From Tupaia tana (taxonomy: Eukaryota; Chordata; Mammalia; Scandentia; Tupaiidae), in contig JAKSZU010000006.1 of NCBI GenBank assembly GCA_026018925.1, positions 196,093,449 through 196,157,448 of the forward strand: 64,000 nucleotides of DNA, written 5' to 3'. Positions within the stretch are counted from its first letter, which is position 1. Each line of letters starts with the position of its first letter. The position numbers and the translations under genes are program-made. The notes beneath the pieces are model-generated. The model made no database searches, had not been told where the DNA came from, and saw only the letters and a list, made by a program, of their open reading frames with translations. Positions 10,288 through 20,613 of the stretch are shown piece after piece.

Positions 10288-11558
10288 TTGGCTACCTTTC
10301 TATGCCAACTGTAAGATAATCATGTTCCCATAAGCCCGTTGATATCTTTCATAAGGTGTCTTCTCTTCCTTCCTTCTTTAGACTCAAATACAGCAACAGA
10401 AGAACATATTTTGATACTTTATTTGTTAAACTCAGAACCTAGTAAAAATTGAACACCTTTCTTTTCAGAAACTGTGCTAGGTGACAAATGCAGCATTTGT
10501 TCTTCAAAGTTGATGTGGTCTTCATTGCAGAACAGCTGTTGGTGTTCCTTCCTTGTGGTGTCCCAGTAAGTTTATAAACTCTCGTAGAGCAGAGAATTAT
10601 TTTCTGTTGTTATTTGGTACCTTTTATAGTGCCTCGTATAAAGATATTATCTAATCAACACTAACTGAAGTTAATGTAACAGGAAATAAGATGAAATCTC
10701 ATTCAGCCATAGACCAAAAAACTAACTGGACATCATGATATAAAATCCACAGCCTCAAGATTTGACTTTCTATCTGTCCATTAACATGAGCCTTATATGA
10801 GCTGAGCCTGTTTCCCTTGTAAGAGCTCCTTTTCTTCCCTCTTCATTCCTTTTCTTTTCCTTTTTCCTTATGTTCTTTTAGATGATAGATAAAAAATGAT
10901 GCAATTAAACAAGCACTCAACTCGAAGTAAGGACAGTGCAGACCAGAATGTTAGAGCTGCCCCTTACAAGCTTTTATCTTGTCTCCTAGACAGCCCCAAA
11001 CAAGAACTTTACAGTCAGTATTTCCTGCATTTGTAGAACACTCAATGTTGTTAAACTGCTTTCATTGAAATTTTATGTATTCTCTCCTGGATGTTATGCA
11101 GATGCTTTAAAAGATCAAAATGTCTTTACCTTAACACCAGCTGTCTGAACTTATTAACCTATTTTTCTTTGCAATTACTTCATTTTCTGTCAGGCTCTAC
11201 AGATGAAAACCTGTGTCTTACACCTAGTAAGTACTTAGATTCTATAAACTGCTACTTTATAATTTCTCCTGTTCCATTCTGCTGCCACCCCTCTTATTTG
11301 AGGGCTTTGCGCATTCAAATCTGGATTGGATACAAATAATCTCAACCAAACCATTTTCCATGTCTCCTGGAAGACAAAGCTGGCACAGTCACTTGAGTTT
11401 ACGAAAATGCAATCATTACTTAACAACTCCCGGGTGAAAATGTTTAGTGATATTTTTTTTTCTGAGAATAACCTAGATGCTATGATATCTAAAATGCAGG
11501 ACATCAGCCACATGCAGTTATTTTAATAGAAGCTGATTAAAATTAAGTAACATTAAAA
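10288..11558. other. Mostly unassigned; possible L2 end near 10565-10680
   Basis: CTCTCGTAGAGCAGAGAATTA..TAGTGCCTCGTATAAAG resembles the closing block of L2, weakly. The rest (10690-11558) has no recognised repeat. The 92-residue minus frame at 11235-11513 and its sense partner have no domain I can name. Confidence 0.4.
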
Positions 11559-11559
11559 A

Positions 11560-11685
11560 TGCAGTTTCTCAGTTGTACTGGCTACATTTCCAGTGCTCAC
11601 GACTCATGTGTGGCTGTAAGTGCCTCGTTGTACAGCTCAGACACAGAGTGTGTTCATCATAGCAGAAAATTCTAGATGAATTTCT
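11560..11685 (+). mobile_element. MER5-like hAT (Charlie group) fragment
   Basis: ACTGGCTACATTTCCAGTGC, CTCATGTGTGGCTGTAAGTG and TTCATCATAGCAGAAAATTCTA match the order of the MER5 family ('gccacatttcaagtgctc..cacatgtggctagtggct..tccatcatcgcagaaagttct'). Short, non-coding, ancient. Confidence 0.65.
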
Positions 11686-11984
11686 TTAGTCCATGTTTAA
11701 GACCTGGTAGTCTAGCCTGCACTAATTGAAACTGATCTTGTCTATTTGAATCCTGCATCACATGTAATCTGGTTTACCACTCTTCTCTCATTCGCATGCA
11801 GTGTGCATGTTTTCCCAGTAACTGTTATCATCTTCTCCTATTTCTATAGCTACCTCTTACAGACCTAGTGATATTCATTGTTAAGGTGGTTCAAGTTAAG
11901 GCCAGCACTTCAGAGTGAGGGCCTCCTTAAATTTCCATACCTTCTCTACCCATTCAGCCCAAGACTTTTTTCATAGCTCTAGGA

Positions 11985-12262
11985 AACACAAGCTGACCTT
12001 CCATTGTTATTTGACCAGTGGCATGGGATCCTGGGAAAAACACAGAATTTTCATTCATAAGACCAGCTTTCACATGTTGTCTCTACTACTTCCTAACCAC
12101 ATGGCCTTGGGCAAATCACTTCAGTTTCCACTGCTGTAAAATAGTTAAAAATAGCACCCAAAATCCCTTCATTGAGTTTTTCTAAAATTTAAGGGTGTGT
12201 ATTTATAAATGCTGTAAAATCCAATACATATAGCAGTAGTGATAAACGTCATAAATGACACT
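11985..12262 (+). mobile_element. MIR element
   Basis: The core is CTCTACTACTTCCTAACCACATGGCCTTGGGCAAATCACTTCAG, followed by TGTAAAATAGTTAAAAATAG and the downstream AATGCTGTAAAATCC region. This is the conserved MIR order: '..actacttactagc..ccttgggcaa..cttaac..ctcagtttcc..tgtaaaatgg'. Confidence 0.75.
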
Positions 12263-12277
12263 TTTGCTTTTAGTATA

Positions 12278-12353
12278 TATTGGGTTGTCGGAAAAGTCCT
12301 GGCATATTTTTTTCTATGTAAAAATGCATCAAGATTTTTTCAACAATCCAATA
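12278..12353. mobile_element. Mariner-type MITE, copy 2
   Basis: TA-flanked. Left end TTGGGTTGTCGGAAAAGTCC; right end, reversed, TTGGATTGTTGAAAAAATCT. About 75 bp and palindromic, with the same AAATGCATCA-type centre as the other copies. Confidence 0.8.
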
Positions 12354-12439
12354 ATTTACTTCTTATCATTTTTTATTATAAATCCATGTCAGATTGTATA
12401 AGCCACATCCAAAAGAGCTTTATAGAAAGCAATTTTTTT

Positions 12440-12699
12440 GGAGATATTTTTGCTATAGAGCATGTGTGCTCACCAGAAAAATGAACAGAAACAGAGACAC
12501 AGAAAGCGAAAAATCACTCCCTCCCCCACCTGTGCAGGTGGCCATGCTGTACTCCATTCTTCTCCATTCTCTTTTCAGGATTTTGGGCATGCATGCATAC
12601 ATGCCCAGTGTGTTTTAAGCCGCCAGATCTCAGACTTGAACTGTGGTTGACTACGTGAGAGTCCAGTGACATAACCATTACACCATCTGCTGGTCCCCA
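12440..12699 (-). mobile_element. SINE-A copy
   Basis: Minus-strand head GGGGACCAGCAGATGGTGTAATGG, CAGTTCAAGTCTGAGATC B-box region, GAGAATGGAGAAGAATGG body, GCTCTATAGC end. The inverted core is replaced by GGGTGGGGGAGGGAG. Confidence 0.82.
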
Positions 12700-12887
12700 A
12701 AACAAATTCTTAACATTATAAATATTGGTTGAATTTAAAATTAGAAACTATTTCTAACAGAAAAATATGAATATGCATATCTGTATATATAAGCATAATT
12801 TATATAATGTATGTATTCATCCTTTTTTCTCAACTAAAACTAAGAAAGTAAATATTTTAAGTGTAAACTATTGAGAAGCAAATGTAT

Positions 12888-13020
12888 ATAGTGGAGTCTT
12901 CAAAATGTTCATGGAAAATAGGTATTGTGAAAAAACTGTGCATAGATTTTAAAAAATTTTGGTACCAAATAAACTCATCCTATAATTCCATTTTTAAACA
13001 AAATTTTAAAGTACCTATAT
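12888..13020. mobile_element. Palindromic mariner-like DNA element
   Basis: Starts GTCTTCAAAATGTTCATGGA and ends with its imperfect complement (AAATTTTAAAGTACC). AAAAAACTGTGCATAGATTTTAAA and CCAAATAAACTCATC lie between. This is the layout of a widespread mammalian non-autonomous element ('cttcaaaaagttcatggaaa'). Family assignment is from memory. Confidence 0.55.
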
Positions 13021-13323
13021 TTAGAATAGATTTTAATAAAATGTGACTTTTTCTCTCTTGATGACTAGAGAGTATAAAAATAACTTACCCAGATAATTGT
13101 ATAAATTCTTCCATTCTATGCTTATTCCAAAATCTCTAAACTAACCAGACATGGGAAAAAACTGAATCCAAAATAGCTTTAGGTGAAGGTAGCCAAATAC
13201 TCAGTTCCAGGTTTTTTATGTTGATTTAGACTCATTCTATTTATTAACCTGAAATGATAATGGTTATTGCAGTTTTTCTTTTTTTTTTCCCCTGAATTTT
13301 GAAAGGTTATATTTGAAGTTGGT

Positions 13324-13370
<47 letters not shown>

Positions 13371-14140
13371 CATAGCTCTTTTCCCAGCTGCTCTTTCTCA
13401 TGTGCAGGGACTTGGCAGAACCTACAAAGTGAGGGTGCTAAAATCAACTCCCAGATTCATAGCAGAAGAGTCCACATGTTTCTGTGCTCAAGGAGGTGTG
13501 TGTTCTATGTCAGCAATCTGCCCTACTCAACACAACTTGCCTGGTTAGCAAGAGAGTCCGTGAACCCATACGTTAGTCAGAGGAGAAGGCTTGCAACTGA
13601 GAGCAATATTCAGATTACTGAGAGAACCTTACAGGACTCCATGCGGGTTTCCCTCACTTCCTGTTTTGGCTCATAGCTCTGGGGAAAGTAAAAGTAGAGA
13701 GATGTGATTCTCTGCTCCGTAATGGGGAATAATCAATGCAGTTGGCATTTCTTACCTTCAAAGCTCTGCACGTGGCTCAGAGCAGGAATGAGGAAACTAG
13801 TCTAGTTCTTAGCAGAAAACATAAAGTTGAGAATATCAGAGTGAAACAAGAATTTAAGGGTAGTTCAGTAGTCTAGAGAATACTTTATGATAAGGCAGAA
13901 GAGGTAAGTATAATTCTTCCCAGAGGTGAATTCCTTCCTTGTCTCTGGAGGAAAATGTGTTTTTTAATTTCTGTGAATAAGTGACACAAAAGCTAAAATA
14001 GAGTTCGTTTCTCAAGAGTGGTGACCCTTAAAATATCTTAGGATTGCTTGACACGTTATTAAATAAATGACGGTGAAGCAAATTAGAGCATGCAGATATG
14101 TCTGGTAGACTCTTAACTATCTGTTTAGCTACAGGTAAAC
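13021..14140. other. Unassigned sequence with an isolated A tract
   Basis: Apart from the 43-A run at 13325-13367, nothing is recognised. The sequence at 13380-13700 is relatively GC-rich for the window, but its open frame lacks domain or splice features. Confidence 0.4.
13325..13367 (+). repeat. Uninterrupted A43 tract
   Basis: Forty-three consecutive A. It looks like the tail of a retroposed copy, but the upstream 300 bp contains no SINE or L1 that I recognise. Confidence 0.9.
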
Positions 14141-14156
14141 AAAATGCTCAAAGTGG

Positions 14157-14437
14157 GGACCAGCAGTTAGCGTAATGGCTATGTCGCTGGACTCCCACGT
14201 AGTCGACTGCGGTTCGCGTCCCGGACTCGGTGGCTTAAAACTCATGCCAGGCGTGTGTGAGTGCGTCCCCAAGATCCTGAGAGGAGAATGAAGGAGAAGG
14301 GATCGCGGCATGGCCATACCCCCTGAGGGGTGATTTCTCACTTTCTGTCTCTGTCTCTCTCTGTCTGTCTGGCAAGCACACACACCCTATAGCAAAACCC
14401 TCTAAAAAAAAAAAAAAAAGACCCCCCCCCCCCAAAA
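14157..14437 (+). mobile_element. SINE-A copy, young, perfect TSD, C run in the tail
   Basis: CpG-rich intact head, TGCGGTTCGCGTCCCGGAC B-box, core CCCCCTGAGGGG and GCAAAACCCTC end. The 16-bp duplication AAAATGCTCAAAGTGG is perfect (14141-14156 and 14438-14453). The tail is A15, GA, C12, then A7: a poly-C block between the A tail and the duplication. Confidence 0.95.
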
Positions 14438-14569
14438 AAAATGCTCAAAGTGGAGTTGGGTGGGTGATTTAGCCAATCAATGGTTTGCAAATGCTTCTCT
14501 AATGGAAAAAGAAGACCAAATATTTTCCCCTGGTAATTGTCCCACAACTTGGTTTCTTTTGCTATACAT

Positions 14570-14675
14570 ACATATGTGTGCAGATGCACGAAAGTACACA
14601 TAGCATGTGTGTATATACACACACACACACACACACATATACGTGTATATATATATATATATATATAAATGTACA
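14570..14675. repeat. (CA)n/(TG)n/(TA)n microsatellite
   Basis: TGTGTGTATATACACACACA.. then (TA)n to 14667. It can fold on itself because TG and CA blocks flank TA blocks. It produces Tyr-Ile and Cys-Val repeat frames only. Confidence 0.9.
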
Positions 14676-14963
14676 CTTGTGTTTGTATACAGTACATATT
14701 TGAGTGTATACATTATTGATAGATATTGGAAACATCGCATAAATGATAAACCTTGTTATATCTGGTAATGATTTCTTCTACTGGATGAAAAAAATACTTA
14801 ACACATGACATATCTGAATTACAATAACAAACTGAAATTTAACCAGTTGCCTGAGAACCGTACTAGTCATACACTTGTACATCGAGACACAAGGAACGAG
14901 ACACAAGGAAAGTAATTAATTAAATAAGTCACAGATTCTCCATGCGTGTCTATATATACATAT

Positions 14964-15050
14964 ATATTGGGTCATTGGAAAACCCATGACCGATTTTTGC
15001 ACAGAAAAACCATAAAAAATTACATCATGCCTTTTCCGACGACCCAATAT
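14964..15050. mobile_element. Mariner-type MITE, copy 3
   Basis: Flanked by TATA. Left end TTGGGTCATTGGAAAACCCA; right end, reversed, TTGGGTCGTCGGAAAAGGCA. The centre contains TTTTTGCACAGAAAAACC. About 80 bp, best inverted-repeat match of the four on the right side. Confidence 0.85.
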
Positions 15051-15540
15051 AAAATCTATTATGCACGTATACCCTTCTTATAGATATGCATGTGTCATAT
15101 GTTTTACTTTCATTCACACACACATATTATTAATAAAAACTATTTAACCACCATTACAAATAATGCTTCTTAAGATATATATCCTCAGAATTTCAACTTG
15201 GTACATAAAGAACATTGTTCCTCTAAAACAAGTAATTCTCTCTGAATGTCCCCTACAGTCTTATTCTCAATTGATGTTTTTGTAGGCAGCCTGCCTAGCC
15301 TCTATTTCCCTTCTTTTCACTCAATTAATGCTATTCAGATCGAGCTGACCCTAAGCCCTTCTCTTGGAAGATAATTCACATAGAGCTAGACCAATCAGCA
15401 TATTTCATGTTATTAACTACAATGATTGATTCACAGATGAGCGCATGGCCCTGTACTGGACAATTTGTGTCAAGCCCGAGATTTGGTATCACTGTTGCTA
15501 TCAGAGACTGCTTCTATGTGCCAGTCTTTAACTATGAAAA
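15051..15540. other. Unassigned sequence
   Basis: No repeat family or exon recognised. Confidence 0.45.
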
Positions 15541-15555
15541 TAGACATCTGGCACC

Positions 15556-15832
15556 TTTTTTTTTTTTTCAGACAGGTTTTTGCTATAGGATGAGTGTTCT
15601 CACCAGAGAGACACAGAGAGAGACAGAAAGACAGAAAGCAAGACAGAAAGTGAGAAATCACCCCCTGGGGGAATGGCCACACCACAGTCCTTTCTCCTCC
15701 ATTCTCCTCTCAGGACCTTGGGCACACACACACACGCGCCCGGCGTGAGTTTAAGCCACCAGGTCTGGGACTCCAACCGTGGTTGACTGCATGGGATTCC
15801 AGTGACATAGCCATTATGCCGACTGCTGGTCC
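15556..15832 (-). mobile_element. SINE-A copy
   Basis: Minus-strand head GGACCAGCAGTCGGCATAATGG, GGTTGGAGTCCCAGACC B-box, core CCCCCAGGGGG and TCCTATAGC end. The flanks ATCTGGCACCTT and CACCTGGCACTT are probably its duplication. Confidence 0.88.
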
Positions 15833-16622
15833 ACAGCACCTGGCACTTCTGACAGCCATTTCATCTTCCCAAAGGAGGGAACTTCTTGCAAATGGATTAT
15901 CACAGAGGACAGCAGAGCACAGAGTAGAGAAAATTAAGGTGTCAGTAAAGTCTTTTGAGGAGTATCCACAGATAAATTAAGGGAGAAGTCACAAACTGCC
16001 ATGGAGGCGTAGCAAGCCAATATAATGTGAATAATGTAAGTCATTTCAATGCCATATGCTGAGAGGTGCTTTAGAACTGTGTTATTGACTGGGTTGGAAT
16101 CCATATACACCTTAAAGACTCAGTATTATTGCATATCAGGCTTGACATAATGATGAGGTAACAGATTTTTTTTAAGAGGCTACGAAATGATTGTATAATA
16201 TTGTTCATAACCTTTATCTTTAAGACTTCCTCCAAAGACAGGGCCTCATTTAATGTCATATAATGAAGCTGTCAAAGAAATGAAGACTCAGAAGGGATAA
16301 TGAAGTTTCACCATCTCTTCTTCTCTCAGACTTTAACAGAGCCTGAGGAAGCTGAGCCTCCTCTGAGGAAACAAGGAAGAATTACAAAGGTTTCTCTTTT
16401 TGCTCTAGGTCCTTTCCAACTACGGGCAGTAATTAATGAAATCACTTTTGGTCCTTGAGACAAAGTAGAGGATAGAGCATGGAGTTACAGGTTTGGGATT
16501 AGTTTCAAACCTTGGACTTTAAGGAAACAAAGAAAAAAGATAGGAAGTTTTCCTTTCCATTACTTGGCTCCATGCAGCAAAATAAAAAAAAAAAAAAAAA
16601 ACATATCAAGAATTATGTGAAG
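15833..16622. other. Unassigned sequence
   Basis: No repeat or exon recognised. The antisense 62-residue frame at 16071-16259 has no features. Confidence 0.45.
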
Positions 16623-16872
16623 ACAAGCTGGCTCTATAGCCTAGTGACTAAGAGAGCCAGATCCTGTATAGCCAATAGTTCAAAGCTTGGTTCTGGCATA
16701 TTAGAAATAGCCAGGTACCTGTGTGTATGTGCTCCAAATCCCCACAGGATGGAGAAATGGGAGGAGAAGGGATTGCAATGTGACCACACTCCATGGAGGA
16801 GTGCTTTCTTTCTTATTCTCTCTGTCACTGGAGAGTGCATACACCCTCTAGTAATGAGAACAAGAAAGAATT
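16623..16872 (+). mobile_element. SINE-A2 copy
   Basis: Head GCTGGCTCTATAGCCTAGTG, AGCCAGATCCTGTATAGCC, CCAAATCCCCACAGGATGGA, ACTCCATGGAGGAGTG core and CCCTCTAGTAATGAG end. An older member with degraded promoter boxes. Confidence 0.78.
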
Positions 16873-16878
16873 ATCTGG

Positions 16879-16906
16879 ATATATATATATATATATATAT
16901 ATATAT
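16879..16906. repeat. (AT)14 microsatellite
   Basis: Immediately follows the SINE-A2 tail and may have grown from it. Confidence 0.95.
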
Positions 16907-16937
16907 CATAAGTAATCAAAATAGACATTACTTTTAT

Positions 16938-17190
16938 TTAAAGAGAGATTCTTTGCTATAGGGCTTGTGTCCTTGCCAGAGAGACAGAGACAGGGAGCAA
17001 GAAATCACCCCTCGAGGGGAACGGCCATGCCACAGTCCCTTCTCCTCCATTCTCTTCTTGAGATCTTGGGCATGCATGCACATACACCCAGTGTGAGTTT
17101 TAAGCTGTTGGGTCTGGGACTCGAATGCTGTCAACTATGTGGGAGTCCAGAGACATAACCATTATACCATTATACCATTTGCTGATCCCT
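16938..17190 (-). mobile_element. SINE-A copy
   Basis: Minus-strand head GGGATCAGCAAATGGTATAATGG, followed by a duplicated GGTATAATGG. Then CATTCGAGTCCCAGACC, AGAGAATGGAGGAGAAGGGA, core CCCCTCGAGGGG and GCCCTATAGC end. The A-box-proximal ATTATACC duplication is a private change. Confidence 0.88.
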
Positions 17191-19299
17191 AGACAGCTTA
17201 CTTTAAATCAAAAGAAGGTATGTGGAAAATATGCTTGTATAACTCATGGAATTTAAGCAAATTCTAAACAAAATTGCTGGAAGCATATAAACCAGTGATG
17301 TTCATGGAGTTTCAGTAAAGGAAATTTGTGAAACTTCTCTAGAAAGCTGGCATTAAGATGAAGTCATGTTATCCTTCCTTCAGCATTCTAAGTTCATCTG
17401 ATAAAGTACCTGATTTACCTCAAAGCTAGGGAAAGATATCAGGAATGGTTGCATAAGTGAAAATTGTTGACCAAAGGAGGAAAAAAAGTGGGCATTTGGT
17501 CAGAACATCTGGAAAACCAGGCTGAATTGGTAGATAAGTGGATATGTTGCAAAACCAAGAGAGAAGAAAAGAACAAACCAACCATTAATCACTGAAAATG
17601 AAAATTTGAATACCCATATGCCGGTCTTCAGAGACAAATGAATAGGAAGACATTAGGTTGAGCTTAATTTGCTCCGTATGCATTCTGGAATAGAGAAAGC
17701 TTACAAAGAACATAGACCCGAAGGACATAGACCCGTTTAAAGATGAAAAGAAAGCAACTTTAACCCTTGAATATAGCAGAAGTAAGACAAGAAAGGTATA
17801 GAATATGTCAGGGGCTTTATATCAACCTGGAATTTCATAAATTAAAGGGTCCAGATTCAGTGATGACGATGGTGGTTAAACAGCTGAGGATATAGAGCAA
17901 GCCAGTGGAATTTTACAAGCCCTGGTTGAACCATCCTTTGAGATCATCTGGATCCCTTTGCTCAATTCCTATGTTTATCCCAAACCTTCAGATGACTAAT
18001 TCTATTTCTCTTGAGAGAGTTTCTCTTGGAAACAACTTGGGCTTTTTGGCACATAGCTAACAGAATTCTGCTTTAAATTGTATTGACTGCTTTTAGATTC
18101 AGGAAGATAACACACTTAAAATTTCCTGGAACATCCCAGGTTCTCAACCAATGTAATTTTTTTTGCTTGACTTTCCCCTCTGTACTATGAAAGAGGTGCT
18201 CAAGAGAGCAGACATTCATATTCTAGTCTCTAGACAGGCACGTTGTTCATTATGTATCACAAATCTGGGGGCGCATTTTTGGAGAAATCATTTCAGAGTT
18301 CGCCTACTAGGAGTCAGTCTTGTAGACTATCTGAGTCTCTAAAAGAACTGGGAGTATTAAGTTTCTGGAGGCTTAGCAAAATCAAGATTACTTCTCAGTG
18401 TTTGCAGTTGCAGAAAGGCTTTTCTCATAAAACAAGCAGCGAACGCCATCCTTCTTTCTTTAAACAGTTTTTGATACAACGCTGTCCAAGAAGCAAGCAT
18501 GCATTTCCTGGGTCTTTTATTCACTGCAGCCATCGATGAGCTCATTGGAAAGCTAAGGCAGGCAACTTTCTAGTCCATGATCTGATTCTTCTTTGCTTAA
18601 GTCAGAATCAGTTTTGTTTTTCCTATCAAAGAGTTAGCTGTGAATGATACTTGAAGAATTAACTACTGGAAGTATTCAAATACATGTGTGAACTACATAG
18701 TATACAGCTGATATGTACTGTAAGTTCAGCTAGTAAGAGTTTGGGATGAGGAGGTTAAATCAATAAATTTTAAATGTATGGGGGAACTTCGTCATTTGAA
18801 GGCACTCACGAATAAATCCCTTTGTCCATTGATGCTTATAAATACAAGGTATTTTTTATACATTTGATTTGCTAAGATACATAACTCAAACTTTACGTGC
18901 AGCTATATAATCTAATGCCAAAGGAAAAGTGACTTCCTAGTAACCATCAGTGCATATGCACATGCGTGTGTGCATACACTCATTCCCGCTGCAAAAATAT
19001 CTGTATATAATTAACAAATGAATTGGAAACTCTAGCAGTTTGTGTGGCCACTGGTGAAGAGCTTTGTTCTGCTACTTCAAATAAATATAACTTAACTCCT
19101 GCCAAGCAATCATAATGCTGTCTCTTTGTACAGCTTCCACCAGGGAAGATGTGGGCCTTTGAGCTTTTAGAAGCCAAGCAGAAGGAATTCTTCACCAAGC
19201 TGTCCACAGAAAGCATCTTCATTGTGACAAAATGGCAGCTTGTATTCATCTATCCCCATCAATGGAGGGAGGGACAACAGTTCAATCTCCACCATGGAA
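17191..19299. other. Longest unassigned block
   Basis: About 2.1 kb with no recognised repeat. It contains a small tandem duplication (ACATAGACCCG twice at about 17711-17736). The 98-residue frame at 18243-18539 has an overlapping antisense frame, no domain and no clear splice sites. Candidate single-copy or conserved non-coding sequence. Confidence 0.4.
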
Positions 19300-19498
19300 G
19301 AAATTAATGTGCAGAGAGGGAAAGATGAGAAATCACCTCCCTCAATCCCCTGGGTGATTCCCAATCCCTTCTCCTCCATTCTCAGGATTTGGGCACACAT
19401 ACCCAGCATGGTTCTCAAGTCTTCGGGTCCAGGACTGAACCATGTAGTAGGTGATGTGGGACCCAGTCACCTTAACTTCCAAGTCACTGGCTGGTCCA
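19300..19498 (-). mobile_element. SINE-A copy, 3' part lost
   Basis: Minus-strand head GGACCAGCCAGTGACTTGG and GGTTCAGTCCTGGACCC B-box. The body is shortened (GAGAATGGAGGAGAAGGGA) and it stops in the CT-rich block without the CCCTATAGC end. Confidence 0.75.
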
Positions 19499-19536
19499 AT
19501 GCTTTAAAAAAAAAAAAAATCATAAAAAGTGCCACC

Positions 19537-19782
19537 AGTGGAGACAGTCGGAGGCATGGGGATTAAGGCAGCTAGAGATCACATAATTGACTATGTGATT
19601 CAAATCCTGAACCCAGCATCTTCAAAAATGCATGCATGCCCAAAATCTCAAAAAGACAAATGGAGAAGGGGTTGTTGTGTGACCATGCCCCATGGGAGGT
19701 GCTTTCTCACTTTCTGTCTCTCCCTGGCTCTCTGTCTCTCTCAGGTAGGAATGTGTACCCTCTAGCAAATCAAAAAAAAAAA
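19537..19782 (+). mobile_element. SINE-A2 copy
   Basis: GGAGACAGTCGGAGGCATGG head, degraded B-box, CAAAATCTCAAAAAGACAAATGG body, CCCCATGGGAGG core, CCCTCTAGCAAATC end and an A tail. It follows the previous SINE head to head across about 40 bp of A-rich sequence. Confidence 0.75.
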
Positions 19783-19879
19783 TTCTACCAATAATGCAAA
19801 GTTCCACAAACTGGAAGTCATATGGGAAGGTTCATGTCCTAAGATTTTTGTCCTAAGGTTTCCCTATACATACCAAACA

Positions 19880-20035
19880 AATGTGTGTGCATGCATGCCC
19901 AAGATCTCAAGAAGAGAATGGAGAAGAAGAGACTGTGGCATGGCCATCCCTCCTGGGAGGTGATTTCTTGCTCTCTGTCTCTGTGTCTCTGATGAGGACA
20001 CAAGCTCTATAGCAAAAATCTCTCTTAAAAAAATA
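19880..20035 (+). mobile_element. 5'-truncated SINE-A copy
   Basis: Begins within the body at CATGCATGCCCAAGATCTC; head and B-box are absent. It runs to GCTCTATAGCAAAAATCTCTC and an A tail. ATACATACCAAAC upstream and ATACATACCAAAT downstream act as a target duplication, so the truncation occurred at insertion. Confidence 0.8.
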
Positions 20036-20088
20036 TACATACCAAATACATGCATGTGCACCTGTGATGTTGATTGACTGAAGCCGGG

Positions 20089-20200
20089 TGTGAACTGAGT
20101 GGCATGGTTGAGGTGTTGGGCTCCCATATGGCTGACCACAGTCAAGTCCCAAACCTTTCTGTCTCTCTCTGGTAAGTGCATGTGCCCAATATAAAACTTA
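20089..20200 (+). mobile_element. SINE-B-like fragment
   Basis: GTGGCATGGTTGAGGTGTTGGGCTCCC and CACAGTCAAGTCCCAAACC, then TCTGTCTCTCTCTGG and GTGCCCAATAT. The CT-rich stretch is short. First head bases are missing or mutated. Confidence 0.65.
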
Positions 20201-20331
20201 ACTAGTAATAATAATAAATAAAATAAATAATTTTTAAGCTGATAATGAATAAAATGTAATAGTTCAAGGAAGATATGCCAATGGAACAACAGGATGTAAA
20301 ATATGACTTAGCTAAGAATTAAATGAAACAT

Positions 20332-20613
20332 TGGGAACCAGCAGTTAGCATAATGGCTATGTCACTGGACTCCCACATAGTCAACCGCGGTTCTCGTCCC
20401 GGTCCTGGTGGCTTAAAACTCACGCCGGGTGCATGTGCGTGCGTGCCCAAGATCCCGAGAGGAGAATGGAGGAGAAGGGATTGCAGCGTGGCCATCCCCC
20501 CTGGGGGGTAATTTCTTGCTTTCTGTCTCTATGTCTCTCTCTGTTTGGCGAGCGCACATGCCCTATAGCGAAAAAAACTCTCAAAAAAAAAATTGGAAAA
20601 AAAGAAAAAAAAG
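20332..20613 (+). mobile_element. SINE-A copy, young, perfect TSD
   Basis: GGGAACCAGCAGTTAGCATAATGG head, GCGGTTCTCGTCCCGG B-box, core CCCCCCTGGGGGG and GCCCTATAGCGAAAAAAACTC end. The 16-bp duplication GAATTAAATGAAACAT is at 20316-20331 and 20614-20629. Confidence 0.95.

Noticed and set aside
14157..14240. Possible functional tRNA gene (A-box and B-box motifs)
   Set aside because: The same head occurs about 50 times fused to a SINE body, does not form a clean anticodon arm, and lacks a normal tRNA 3' end.
18243..18539. 98-residue open frame as a gene
   Set aside because: No recognisable domain, an antisense frame overlaps it, and no convincing splice sites or polyadenylation signal surround it.
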